From assembly GCA_964432415.1 (NCBI GenBank), contig CAYSNW010000008.1, positions 1 to 64,000 on the forward strand: a stretch of DNA of 64,000 nt, in the 5' to 3' direction. A program made the translations under genes and the position numbers. The stretch's first letter is position 1. The number at the start of each line of letters is the position of its first letter. Under the pieces are notes generated by a model. It searched no databases. It was not told where the DNA came from and was given only the letters and a program-made list of their open reading frames with translations. Of this stretch, positions 8,343 through 17,322 are shown one piece after another. Source of the stretch: JAFECT01 sp964432415. Its GTDB lineage: Bacteria > Pseudomonadota > Alphaproteobacteria > Caulobacterales > Caulobacteraceae.

Positions 8343-8906
8343 ATGAACGCCCCGACCCGAGCCTTCCCGTCGAGCCTGGAGGCGGACTCCCTGCCGGCCG
8401 TCGCCATCGACGGACGCTGCCTTGTGGTGGGCGGCGCACGGCGGCCGGTCGAACCGCGGGTGATGGCGCTGTTGCGTGCGCTGGCCGACGAGCCCGGAGA
8501 AGTCCTCTCGCGCGACGACCTGCTCGACCTCTGCTGGGGCGCCGAAGGATCGGACGAGGCGCTGACCCAGGCGGTGACCCAGCTACGCAAGGCGCTCGGC
8601 GACGATCCACGGGCCCCGCGCTTCGTCGAGACCATTCCCAAGGGCGGCTACCGGTGGCTGGGCGAGCCGGTCGGGGCGGCCTCTCGCCGGTCTCGCCTTC
8701 CGGACCTCGGCGGAGCGGTGAGCGTGCCGGTGTCCCTGATCCTCGCGCTGGCGGTAGGTGTCAGCGCGCTCGTCGCCACCACGATCGTGGCGGTCGGAGC
8801 CGCCATGGCGCCCAAGCCGATGCTGATCAAGGAGCTCCACTACCTGCACAACCCGCGCACGGCCGGCGCGCCGGTCGCGGCGACGATCCCGCCAGCGCCG
8901 AACTAG
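8343..8906 (+). CDS. Membrane-anchored winged-helix regulator (CadC/ToxR-like, short)
   Basis: A 187-residue protein. Residues about 15-105 form an OmpR/CadC-type winged helix (PRVMALLRALADEPGEVLSR, DEALTQAVTQLRKALGDDP, and ETIPKGGYRWL, the wing signature). One transmembrane segment follows at about 121-150 (VSLILALAVGVSALVATTIV), then only about 35 residues outside. CadC proper carries a large periplasmic sensor, so this sensor is nearly absent. A GGAG at 8333-8336 supports the ATG at 8343 over an in-frame ATG at 8319. The divergent serine hydrolase gene is the obvious target, by inference. Confidence 0.8.
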   Translation: MNAPTRAFPSSLEADSLPAVAIDGRCLVVGGARRPVEPRVMALLRALADEPGEVLSRDDLLDLCWGAEGSDEALTQAVTQLRKALGDDPRAPRFVETIPKGGYRWLGEPVGAASRRSRLPDLGGAVSVPVSLILALAVGVSALVATTIVAVGAAMAPKPMLIKELHYLHNPRTAGAPVAATIPPAPN

Positions 8907-9562
8907 GCGAGCACCCGCTTCAGGAACTGTTCGCCCAGCCTCAGGCCGTCCATGTCGATGCTGTGGCCAAGCCCGCGCGAGACGTGGGTGGTCAGATCGA
9001 ATCCCAGCCGCTCCAACCCTGCCTTCGCCTCGTAGAAGGCGGCGACCGGCAGGACCGGGTCGGCGTCGCCGTGGGTCAACAGGACCGGCGGCCTGCTGCG
9101 CATTTCGGCCTTCAGGCCCAGCTCGTCGGTCAGCATGCCGGAATAGGCCACGATCCCGGCGATCTGACGCTCGCGCCGGGGTCCGACGTGCAACGCCAGC
9201 ATCGTGCCCTGGCTGAATCCGGCCAGCGCCAGACGATCTTCTCCCAGGCCATACCGCGCGAGTTCCTCATCAATGAAGGCGTCCAGCACCGGGCCCGCGC
9301 GGCGCGCGCCCAAGGTGCGCTCCTCGAAGCTCATGGTCGACAGCGCCCACCATTGGTAGCCGCCCGGCGCGCCGGGACAGGGCTCTGGCGCATTGGGCGA
9401 GACGAAGACGGCGTCGGGCAGGGCGGCGCGCCAGTAGGGAACCAGCCCGATCAGGTCGTCGCCGTTGGAGCCGTAGCCGTGAATCAGGATCACCAGCTGA
9501 CGCGGTGCGCCCCCGGAAGCGGGCAGGACGCGGGGACCGGCGAGGGCGGGGAGGGGGCTCAT
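8903..9562 (-). CDS. Phospholipase/carboxylesterase-type alpha/beta-hydrolase
   Basis: A 219-residue cytosolic alpha/beta-hydrolase of the short carboxylesterase group (YpfH-like). An HGYGSNGDDL oxyanion region near residue 28 is followed by the nucleophile elbow GFSQG (about 115-119), an acid at HGDADPVLP, and the His in GLGHSID. There is no signal peptide. Members hydrolyse short-chain esters or lysophospholipids; the natural substrate cannot be told here. The 3' end overlaps the convergent regulator gene by 4 bp. Confidence 0.85.
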   Translation of the reverse strand: MSPLPALAGPRVLPASGGAPRQLVILIHGYGSNGDDLIGLVPYWRAALPDAVFVSPNAPEPCPGAPGGYQWWALSTMSFEERTLGARRAGPVLDAFIDEELARYGLGEDRLALAGFSQGTMLALHVGPRRERQIAGIVAYSGMLTDELGLKAEMRSRPPVLLTHGDADPVLPVAAFYEAKAGLERLGFDLTTHVSRGLGHSIDMDGLRLGEQFLKRVLA

Positions 9563-9603
9563 GGGCCGTTGGTGGGCCAGCCTCGCTGATCGGTCAACAG
9601 GAC

Positions 9604-11439
9604 TCAGGAAGGCGGTGGTGTGCGCGCGACGATCCAGTCGGCAATCCGATTGAGGGCTGAGGGCGCAAAGGTTTCGTCGAGTGTGTCGCTCTCGGCGGCG
9701 GCGCCGGTCCTAGCGGTCTGGAAGCCATGGTTCAGTCCGGGCAGCTCGACCACCGTCACGTCACTGTCCCCAGCCAGGGCGGCCCGGATGGCGGCGAGGT
9801 TCGTCCTGGGCTCGACCCACAGGTCCTTCGAACCGCCGAGGGCGAGGACCGGGACCTTCACGCGCCTGAGGGCGTCGGCCGGATCGTGCCGGACCATCCA
9901 GCGCTCCCAGATCGTATAGCCGACGTTCACCTCGAAGCGCCCTTCGCCGGACCAGTGCCTGGCTTTCAGGTCAAAGACCCTGCTGAACGCCGCGCCCGAG
10001 CTCAACGCCATGACCTCGCGGCGAGCCTCGGCCTCGTCCGCCTCGCGCACCAGGATGTCGAACACCTGAGCCTTGAGCGCCGTTTCGGCCTCGATCTCGT
10101 CCTTCGGGACGCCGGCCGCCCGCTGGAGGTCGCGCATCTGTGTAAGCAGGACATGATCGCCGCGCAGCCCTGGCGCGCCCAGCAGCACTACGAAGGCGAC
10201 CTTGGGATCCTCGGCCGCCACCATCGGCGCCAGCAGACCGCCCTCGCTGTGCCCGACGAGGCCGATCTGGTCGGACCGAATGTCTGAGCGCGAGCGCAGA
10301 TAGGCCAGCCCGTCCCTGGCGTCGGCGGCATAGTCGTCGGGCGTCGACAGGTTCAGCAGGCCATCGGACTTGCCCACGCCGCGCTTGTCGACGCGAAGGA
10401 CGGCGATCCCCCGGCGGATCAGGCTGTCGGCCAGCACACGATAGGTCTGATGCCCGGCCCACTCGCCGTCCCGGTCTGTGCCGCCCGAGCCGCCCAGGAT
10501 CATCACTGCCGGAAAGGGGCCTGGCCCCGGCGGGAGGCCGAGCGTGCCGGCGATGTGGATGTAGTGTTCGGCGCCCTGGTAGGTGACCTCCTCCTCCCGG
10601 TAGGGCAGGGGCGGAACCGGCGTCTGGGGTCGTTTGCGGGCGGCGGGGGCCGGCGGAGCCGGCGGCTCGCCCCGGTTCAGGACGATGGGGACGGTCAGCA
10701 GGGACTGGTCCCAGGTCAAGGAGAGAGAGTGGCCGTCCTGGGCGACCCGGCCGTGCAGGCGCATGGCGCCGTCGCTGTCGCTCTGCGCCACCATGGCCTT
10801 GAGGCTGGGATTACCGAGCGAGACCTTGGCGACGTCGATGACGAGCTTCACACGATCACCCCGCACCCAGGCCTCGCTGAGGGGGATTCCACGCACGTAC
10901 TGGGCGGGGCTGTCGAAGGTCGAGGCCTGCGGCTCGGGCCGGATGTGCAGCACGACAGGAAGGCGTCCGTTTCCGATCCGGAGGTCGCCCCACCAGGTTC
11001 CCTCGATGTCCGGGAGGGTGAAGGATCGGGCCGGGGGCTGCGCGTCCGGCAGCAGGTCCTCGCTGAATCTCACGACGAACCAGGCGTTGGCGGCGACCGG
11101 CTCGCCTTCGACAGGCTTCATGGGAAGGGTGCGGTATTGGCCGGTCAGGGACAGCGCGGCGGGGCCGAAACCCATCTGCACCGGCGTCTCAGTCATGATC
11201 CTGCAGGCGACCAGGGCGCCGTCGGCCTTGACCCCGCAGTCCAGAAGCGCCTCGCCGCTCTTGCGCTCCTCGGCCGCCTTTTCTGGATAGGCGGCGATCA
11301 GCGCGTCCGCCGTCGGTTCAGCGGCCCAGATGGGCTGCATCAGCATGTGCGGGCCGCAGGCGAAAAGGTCCTGCGCCCGCGCGCTCACAGCCGGGAGCAG
11401 CAGCGCTGCGGCCAGGGCCGCCATCCACGCGATACGCAT
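9604..11439 (-). CDS. Secreted alpha/beta-hydrolase with TonB-C-like N-terminal region
   Basis: A 611-residue protein with a signal peptide (MAALAAALLLPAVSARAQ). Residues about 25-125 resemble the TonB C-terminal fold used in many periplasmic proteins (DCGVKADGALVACRI, GQYRTLPMKPV). A beta-rich middle part follows (about 140-270, WWGDLRI, LTWDQSL). The C-terminal alpha/beta-hydrolase (about 290-605) has GGSGGTDRDG, the nucleophile elbow GHSEG, an acid at GGSKDLWVE and the His in PGLNHGF. This body resembles BAAT/dienelactone-type or YtaP-like hydrolases. The substrate is unknown. It is convergent with no gene and sits 77 bp from the CPBP gene on the same strand. Confidence 0.78.
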   Translation of the reverse strand: MRIAWMAALAAALLLPAVSARAQDLFACGPHMLMQPIWAAEPTADALIAAYPEKAAEERKSGEALLDCGVKADGALVACRIMTETPVQMGFGPAALSLTGQYRTLPMKPVEGEPVAANAWFVVRFSEDLLPDAQPPARSFTLPDIEGTWWGDLRIGNGRLPVVLHIRPEPQASTFDSPAQYVRGIPLSEAWVRGDRVKLVIDVAKVSLGNPSLKAMVAQSDSDGAMRLHGRVAQDGHSLSLTWDQSLLTVPIVLNRGEPPAPPAPAARKRPQTPVPPLPYREEEVTYQGAEHYIHIAGTLGLPPGPGPFPAVMILGGSGGTDRDGEWAGHQTYRVLADSLIRRGIAVLRVDKRGVGKSDGLLNLSTPDDYAADARDGLAYLRSRSDIRSDQIGLVGHSEGGLLAPMVAAEDPKVAFVVLLGAPGLRGDHVLLTQMRDLQRAAGVPKDEIEAETALKAQVFDILVREADEAEARREVMALSSGAAFSRVFDLKARHWSGEGRFEVNVGYTIWERWMVRHDPADALRRVKVPVLALGGSKDLWVEPRTNLAAIRAALAGDSDVTVVELPGLNHGFQTARTGAAAESDTLDETFAPSALNRIADWIVARTPPPS

Positions 11440-11515
11440 CTAAGTCCCCCGAACCCCGCCGGGGACGCTAGGAGGACGGCCGGCGTCCCGCAAGTCCGCC
11501 CTTCGAAATGAAAGC

Positions 11516-12193
11516 TTACCCGACCAGACAGTCGGCCACGGTGTCGAGCAGCATGTGCGCGCCATAGGGCGCCCAGAGGGTGCGGGCCCGACGCGCGATC
11601 CAGCACCAGGAAACGCCGACCACGGCGATCAGGGTCTGGAGCCAGTACGGATACTGCTGATGACCGAAGCCCCAGAGCGCGCTCGACACAACCGCGGCGG
11701 GCCAGAAGCCGAAGACGGCGGTGAGCGCGGTCAGCAGGAATCCGCGGTAGATGAACTCCTCATAGAAGTTGGAGAACAGATTGCCGGCCACCGACCAGCC
11801 GTTCAGGCCGATCCAGTGGATGGTCCCGGGTGGGCTCATGGCGGCGACCACGGCCAGCGTCAGGCCCAGGGCGGACAATCCCCCGGCGATGGCCCAGCGC
11901 AGGGTCGCGCAGCCGCGACCGAGCGGGATAGGCGGAAGCCGTTTGAAGCGGGCCAGCAGCAGCCACAGGACGGCGCAGGCGGCAGCGGTCAGGGTGGAAT
12001 AGAGCAGCAGGTGCGGCAGGAACATCCCGACGAAGCCTCGATACGGCGGGTCGCCTAGGGCGTGTTGCCCGATGCCGTGAATCAGGTCGGAAGGCTGGAA
12101 GCGTGTGGCGTAGGCGAGGGCCGCGCACGCCAGAATTACGGCCTTGTCCCCAAGCGTCGCCGGCGCAACGCTCCCGGTGCTGTCGTCTGCCAT
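11516..12193 (-). CDS. CPBP-family intramembrane glutamic protease-like protein
   Basis: A 225-residue protein with about six transmembrane segments and the CPBP (Abi/CAAX) motifs: EExxxR as EEFIYR in the fourth segment region, FxxxH as WGFGH, and a final His in PYGAHMLLDT. Eukaryotic relatives cleave prenylated CAAX proteins; bacterial ones act in bacteriocin immunity, membrane protein scaffolding or unknown roles. Nothing in the neighbourhood indicates a bacteriocin. Confidence 0.85.
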   Translation of the reverse strand: MADDSTGSVAPATLGDKAVILACAALAYATRFQPSDLIHGIGQHALGDPPYRGFVGMFLPHLLLYSTLTAAACAVLWLLLARFKRLPPIPLGRGCATLRWAIAGGLSALGLTLAVVAAMSPPGTIHWIGLNGWSVAGNLFSNFYEEFIYRGFLLTALTAVFGFWPAAVVSSALWGFGHQQYPYWLQTLIAVVGVSWCWIARRARTLWAPYGAHMLLDTVADCLVG

Positions 12194-12263
12194 TCCGTCC
12201 CCCTGAAGTCTGATCCGGGCGCAGGGTTCAGGTCAGGCGGATTCCGGTCAACTAAAGTTTCGT

Positions 12264-14891
12264 TCAAGAGGCCTTGCCCAGCCGCCGGATCGCCTCCTTC
12301 AGCGGCCGCGCGGTCTCCTCCCAGCCGGCCCAGGGATCGCGTTTGCGCATCAGGCCCGGAGCCGTGCGAACGGTGAAGGCCTTCGGATCCAGACCCTTCT
12401 TCACCTGGGTCCAGGCCAGCGGCATCGACACCGGCGCGCCGGGCCGCGCACGCGGAGTCAGCAGGGCGGCGGCCGAGGCCATTCGGTCGTTCCTCAGATA
12501 GTCGAGGAAGATGCGTCCCGTGCGGACCTTCTTGGCCATGTTGGTGGTGTAGGCGCCGGGGTCGTCAGCGGCCATCTGCTGACACAGGGTCTGGGCGAAG
12601 GCCTTGGCCTCGGGCCATCCGATCCTGGCGCCGCGCGCCGGCTGACTGAACACCGTGACCACGTGCAGGCCCTTGCCGCCGGTGGTCTTGCACAGGCTGA
12701 CCAGGCCGCACGCCTCCAGCCGGTCGCGCACCTCGCGCGCCGCCTCGACGACCTTCTCGAACGGCAGGTCTTCGTCCGGGTCGAGGTCGAAGACGAAGCG
12801 GCCGGGCAGGTCCGGATCGCCCGGAAGGCAATTCCAGGGGTGAAATTCGGTCACGCCGCTCTGGGCCCCGGCGATCAGGGCCTCGACCGTATCGAACTGC
12901 AGGTAGGGGTCCCGGTCGCCGGAGACCTTGACGGTGGTGATCAGGGACGAGGTTCCCGCGCCCGCGTGGCGCTGGAAGAAGCGCTGCTTGCCCTCGATGC
13001 CGTCCGGCGTGCGGATGATCGAACAGGGACGGCCGCGCAGATAGGGAAGCATCCAGGGTCCGACCGCCTCGAGGTAGCGGGCGAGATCCAACTTCGTCAC
13101 TTCAGGTTCACTACCCGTTTTCGGCCATAAGGCCTTGTCAGGATGGCTGATTGTGACGCCGAGGATGACATTGTCTTCGGCCCTGTCAGCCTTGCCCTCC
13201 ACGACGGCCTCCACCGGACTCGCGTCCTCTTCGCGGATTTCGCGCGCCGGCTTGTCCTCGCGCAAGCCCTTGAAGCTGGCCTGACGGATGTGCCCGTCGC
13301 CGGTCCAGCCGGCGAATCCGATTTCGGCGACGAGGTCGGGCTTCACCCAGTGGACGCCCGTGGCTTTGCGGGGGGCGTCGGGTCCCTCGAAGGGCGACTT
13401 GTCCGTCTCCTTCGCCTCCAGCTTCGGCAGCAACAACTCGACCTTGTCGCGGCCGAACCCCGTGCCGATACGCCCGACATGAACCAGCTTCCCCTCACGC
13501 CAGACCCCGGCGATCAGGGAACGGAAGGCGTCCCCCGTCGTAGTCCAGCCGCCGATCACCACCTCCTGGCCGCCGCGGCACTTCGCCTTGGTCCACAGGT
13601 CCGTGCGGCCGGACCGATAGGGCGCGTCGAGCCTCTTCGACACCACGCCCTCAAGATCCATGCGGCAGGCCGATTCCAGCACCGCCTGGCCGGCCTTGCC
13701 GAAGTGCTCGACGAAACGCAGCCGTTCGGAGGCGGCGCCCTTGGCCGCCATCAGGGCCCTGAGCCGGGCCTTGCGCGCCTCCAGGTGCAGGGCCCGAAGA
13801 TCCTCGCCCTGAGCGAACAGGGCGTCGAACAGGAAGAAGACCAGGCCTTCGGTGCGTCCGCTCGACAGCGCCGCCTGCAGGCCCGCGAAATCGGGCCGTC
13901 CGTGCGCATCGAGCGCGACGATCTCGCCGTCGAGCATGCAGTCCGCCAGCCGGCCGCAGTCCCGGACGATCTCGGGAAACCGATGGGTCCAGTCCAGGCC
14001 CTTGCGCGAGCGGAGCTCAGCCTTGCCGCCCTCGACCCGCGCCTGCATGCGGTAGCCGTCGAACTTGATCTCGTGCGCCCAATCCGGCCCCGCCGGCGGC
14101 CGGTCGACCAGGCGGGTGAGTTGCGGCTCCACGAAATTCGGCATCCGCCGGGCCGCCTTGCCGTGGGGGAGGGGCGCGAAGCTCTTCGCCTCCTTCTCCG
14201 CCGCCGCTTCGCCGCTGGCCTCCGGTGAGGCGCCCTTCGAGTTCCAGACTGCGCCGGCCGGACGTTTCACCTTGGTGATGAACGGCTTGGGCGCCTTGCC
14301 CTTGCCCGCCGCGATCTGCTCCATCTTGCGCCCCGAGGCGACGGAAAAGGCCGTCCTTTCCAGCAGGGCGTCGTGGTCGCCTTCGTGGGCGGTTTCGTCC
14401 TCGTGCTTGATCAGCAGCCAGTTGTTGCGGCCACGCCCGCGCTCGCGGTCGTTCTTCATGCGGATCAGGGACCAGCCGCCCTTCAGCCGCTCGCCGTCAA
14501 AGCGGAAGGACAGGTGGCCCTTCTTCAGCGCCGTCTCGACGGTCATGCCGGCCTCGGGCTCCCACCAGCCGCGGTCCCACAGCATCACCGTGCCGCCGCC
14601 GTACTGACCCTTGGGAATGGTCCCCTCGAAGTCGCCGTAGTCGAGGGGATGGTCCTCGACCTCCACCGCCAGCCGGCGCTCGTGCGGATCGAGCGAGGGC
14701 CCCTTGGTCACGGCCCAGCTCTTGAACACGCCGTCGTACTCGAGCCTCAGGTCGTAGTGCAGGCGGGTGGCGTCATGCTTCTGGATCACGAAGCGGGGGC
14801 GCTCCGACCTGGCTACGCGCGTCTTGCCGGACGGCTCGGCGGTCTTTTCGAAATCACGCTTGGCTCTGTAGAGATCGAGGCTGCCGGCCAT
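12264..14891 (-). CDS. ligD: ATP-dependent DNA ligase LigD (PE-LIG-POL), end joining
   Basis: An 875-residue multidomain NHEJ ligase. The N-terminal 3'-phosphoesterase (about 30-180) has the metal-binding pattern HDATRLHYDLR (His39, His45, Asp47). The ligase domain (about 250-550) has the adenylation Lys276 in KFDG. The C-terminal polymerase/primase domain (about 590-875) has FVFDLDPDEDLPFEKV with its two metal-binding aspartates. The order is the same as in Pseudomonas LigD. I chose the ATG at 14889-14891 (MAGSLDLYRAKRDFEKT) over an upstream in-frame ATG at 14918, which adds nine non-conserved residues. It works with Ku, encoded at 5.2 kb. Confidence 0.95.
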   Translation of the reverse strand: MAGSLDLYRAKRDFEKTAEPSGKTRVARSERPRFVIQKHDATRLHYDLRLEYDGVFKSWAVTKGPSLDPHERRLAVEVEDHPLDYGDFEGTIPKGQYGGGTVMLWDRGWWEPEAGMTVETALKKGHLSFRFDGERLKGGWSLIRMKNDRERGRGRNNWLLIKHEDETAHEGDHDALLERTAFSVASGRKMEQIAAGKGKAPKPFITKVKRPAGAVWNSKGASPEASGEAAAEKEAKSFAPLPHGKAARRMPNFVEPQLTRLVDRPPAGPDWAHEIKFDGYRMQARVEGGKAELRSRKGLDWTHRFPEIVRDCGRLADCMLDGEIVALDAHGRPDFAGLQAALSSGRTEGLVFFLFDALFAQGEDLRALHLEARKARLRALMAAKGAASERLRFVEHFGKAGQAVLESACRMDLEGVVSKRLDAPYRSGRTDLWTKAKCRGGQEVVIGGWTTTGDAFRSLIAGVWREGKLVHVGRIGTGFGRDKVELLLPKLEAKETDKSPFEGPDAPRKATGVHWVKPDLVAEIGFAGWTGDGHIRQASFKGLREDKPAREIREEDASPVEAVVEGKADRAEDNVILGVTISHPDKALWPKTGSEPEVTKLDLARYLEAVGPWMLPYLRGRPCSIIRTPDGIEGKQRFFQRHAGAGTSSLITTVKVSGDRDPYLQFDTVEALIAGAQSGVTEFHPWNCLPGDPDLPGRFVFDLDPDEDLPFEKVVEAAREVRDRLEACGLVSLCKTTGGKGLHVVTVFSQPARGARIGWPEAKAFAQTLCQQMAADDPGAYTTNMAKKVRTGRIFLDYLRNDRMASAAALLTPRARPGAPVSMPLAWTQVKKGLDPKAFTVRTAPGLMRKRDPWAGWEETARPLKEAIRRLGKAS

Positions 14892-14946
14892 GGTCCGCTC
14901 CACCATCACGCAGACCAAGTCCGCGACGGGGAATTGGGTTCCCGGC

Positions 14947-16416
14947 TCAGGCCAGGGGCAGCCTCACGGTCGCGCGCAGTCCGCCTTCGGACCGGTTCTC
15001 AAGGCTTACGTCGCCGCCGTGGGCGCGCGCGATCGAGCGTGCAGTCGACAGCCCCAGGCCAAATCCGCCCACCGCTGCGTTGCGGGACGGATCGGCTCGG
15101 TAGAAGGGCTGGAACACCCTCTCCAGCTCCTCCGGCGCCAGGCCCGGCCCGTCGTCCTCGATGGCCAGGACCGCCTCCTTTCCCTGTTTCCCCAGGCTGA
15201 CCCGCGCCGCGCCGCCGAACTTGACGGCGTTGTCCACCAGGTTGGCGATCAGGCGCCGGAGTCCCAGGGCGTCGCCCCGCACCAGCACAGCCTTGCCGCC
15301 CTCGAAAGCGGCGTTCGATCCGGTTTCGGCCAGGTCGTCGACGGTGGAGGCGACCAGGGCGCTCAGGTCCAGCTTGACGTGCGGGGCGGCCGCCGCGTCG
15401 CCGCGGGCGAAAGCGAGGGCCGCCGAGATCATCGAGTCCATCTGCTCGATGTCCTGCGCTGTCTTGGCGCGGATCTCCTCCGGGGCCGCCTCGACGCGGA
15501 AACGCAGGCGGGTCAGCGGCGTGCGCAGGTCGTGGGCGATGGCGGCGACCATGGCCGTGCGCTCCTCGACATAGCGGCGAAGCTTCTCCTGCATGTCGTT
15601 GAAGGCGGCGACCGCCGTGCGCACCTCGGCCGGTCCCTCATGGGCGAGCGGCGGCGCGTTGGGGTCGCGGCCCAGGCGCTCGGCCGCGCTGGCGAAGGTG
15701 TGGATCGGCCGGGCCAGGCGGCGGGCGGTCCACCAGGCCAGGGGCGTGAGCAACAGCGCGCTCAAGCCGAACCAGATTAGCATCCTCACCTGCCAGGGCG
15801 AAAGCAGGGGCCGGGGCGGCTCCAGCACGACCCACTTGCCGTCCGGGCGATGAAATCCGGCGAGGAACGGCGGAAATACCAGATTGTCGCGCAGGATCAT
15901 CATCCCCGGGGAGCCGGCGTCCAGCACCTCGGGCGGAATCTGGGCACGGCCGGCGCCCGACCGGCGCATGATGATGGTCTCGCTGGAACGCCGCGCGGTG
16001 ACCGTCACCTGCATGTGAGAGTCGAAGTGCTTGCGATGCATTTCGGCCCCGGGGCCCGCACGCATGCGGAAGTCGGGGACCACGGCAGCGCGGACCCGGT
16101 CGACGGGCGCGCCCAGTTCCCGGGCCAGGCTGGCCTCCAGAATGTCCTCGAGGCCGCGCTCACCGGCCGGGGGGGGCGGTCCCAGGTCTGGCGCCTGGTC
16201 CTGGACCCGCACCACCAGCCGCTTGCCGTCGCGCGCGGTGACCGCCTCGCCCCTGAGCGCGCGGGCAGCCTCGGTGACCGAGAAGCCCCGGGGCGGCGGA
16301 TCGGGAAGGGTCAGCACCACGGCCAGGTTGATCACCTGGGCGGCCACGACGCTGAGCAGGGCCAGTCCCAGCACCTGCAGGAAGATCGGCGCCCCGCCGA
16401 GCGACGGGCGCTTCAT
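14947..16416 (-). CDS. Membrane sensor histidine kinase, EnvZ-like
   Basis: A 489-residue kinase with two transmembrane segments (about 11-36 and 208-228) around a periplasmic sensor of about 170 residues. A HAMP segment (about 229-285) leads to the phosphoacceptor box IAHDLRTPLTRLRF (His295), then the N-box NLVDNAVKFG, the G1 box DDGPGLA and the G2 box GFGLGLSTA. The periplasmic part has no domain I recognise; it is rich in His and Met (AEMHRKHFDSHMQ), which is compatible with a metal or redox cue. Its ATG overlaps the stop of the response regulator gene, so the pair is co-translated. Confidence 0.92.
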   Translation of the reverse strand: MKRPSLGGAPIFLQVLGLALLSVVAAQVINLAVVLTLPDPPPRGFSVTEAARALRGEAVTARDGKRLVVRVQDQAPDLGPPPPAGERGLEDILEASLARELGAPVDRVRAAVVPDFRMRAGPGAEMHRKHFDSHMQVTVTARRSSETIIMRRSGAGRAQIPPEVLDAGSPGMMILRDNLVFPPFLAGFHRPDGKWVVLEPPRPLLSPWQVRMLIWFGLSALLLTPLAWWTARRLARPIHTFASAAERLGRDPNAPPLAHEGPAEVRTAVAAFNDMQEKLRRYVEERTAMVAAIAHDLRTPLTRLRFRVEAAPEEIRAKTAQDIEQMDSMISAALAFARGDAAAAPHVKLDLSALVASTVDDLAETGSNAAFEGGKAVLVRGDALGLRRLIANLVDNAVKFGGAARVSLGKQGKEAVLAIEDDGPGLAPEELERVFQPFYRADPSRNAAVGGFGLGLSTARSIARAHGGDVSLENRSEGGLRATVRLPLA

Positions 16417-17138
16417 CGGCGCACCACGGAGGCGGCGAACATGTAGCCCTCGCCGCGCACGGTGCGGATGACGTCCCGGCCGGTGCCGTCATCCAGCTTG
16501 CGGCGCAGGCGGCTGATCTGCACGTCGATGGCGCGGTCGAAGGCGTCGCTCATCGGCCCGCGCGCCAGGTCCAGCAGCTGATCGCGGGTCAGCACCCGCT
16601 CGGGCCGCTCCACGAAGATGCGCAGCAGGTTGAACTCGCCGGAAGACAGGTTGACCACCACGCCGGTGGGGGAGGTCAGCTCGCGACGGACCAGGTCGAG
16701 GCGCCAGCCGTCGAACTCCACAGACGGGCCCAGGGTCGCGGGGCCAGACGGCTCACGGCGGCGGCGCAGCACCGCCTTGACCCGCGCGAGCAGCTCACGC
16801 GGATTGCAGGGCTTGGGCAGGTAGTCGTCGGCGCCCAGCTCCAGGCCGATGATCCGGTCGGTGTCCTCGCCCATAGCGCTCAGCATGATCACCGGCGGGC
16901 CTGCGGCCCCGGATAACCGCTTACAGATCGACAGACCGTCCTCGCCCGGCAGCATCAGGTCCAGCACCACCAGATCCGGCGCGCCCTCGCGCAGGGCCGC
17001 GTCCATGCCGCGCGCGTCCGCCGCCGTATCCACCACATAGCCGTGGCGGCTGAGGAACTCGCTCAGCACGTCGCGGATGCCCGGATCGTCGTCGACGACC
17101 AGGATTCGGGCGGAGGGGGTCTCGGCGACGACGTTCAT
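16413..17138 (-). CDS. OmpR-family response regulator
   Basis: A 241-residue regulator. The receiver domain (about 10-125) has the acidic pocket VVDDDPG, acceptor Asp60 (VVLDLMLPGEDG) and the switch Lys in DDYLPKPCNPRELL. The winged-helix DNA-binding domain (about 145-238) ends in IRTVRGEGYMF. It is the first gene of the pair with the kinase at 14947-16416 and overlaps it by 4 bp. It is divergent from the EF-hand protein gene, whose promoter region it may control. Confidence 0.93.
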   Translation of the reverse strand: MNVVAETPSARILVVDDDPGIRDVLSEFLSRHGYVVDTAADARGMDAALREGAPDLVVLDLMLPGEDGLSICKRLSGAAGPPVIMLSAMGEDTDRIIGLELGADDYLPKPCNPRELLARVKAVLRRRREPSGPATLGPSVEFDGWRLDLVRRELTSPTGVVVNLSSGEFNLLRIFVERPERVLTRDQLLDLARGPMSDAFDRAIDVQISRLRRKLDDGTGRDVIRTVRGEGYMFAASVVRR

Positions 17139-17322
17139 GGCTTCAGAGTCACACGGCTGAATCGCAACAGGATTTCATCTCTGCAATATTGCCCGCGGCC
17201 AATTGTGGGCAGGATGTTTCAAGCCGGACACGATCGGACAAACCGTTGCAATGTCCAGCGGGCAAACCAGCGTCGAACGGGATTCGAACCCGACGCATCG
17301 AGAACACAAAAAAGGGATGACG

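Noticed and set aside
13143..14228. 361-codon open frame on the plus strand opposite ligD
   Set aside because: Antisense to the well-defined ligase domain, with composition typical of shadow frames.
17279..17294. tRNA T-arm-like sequence GGGATTCGAACCC before the EF-hand gene
   Set aside because: On the minus strand it reads as a T-loop, but no acceptor, D or anticodon arms fold around it and no CCA follows. Chance or a relic; not a tRNA gene.
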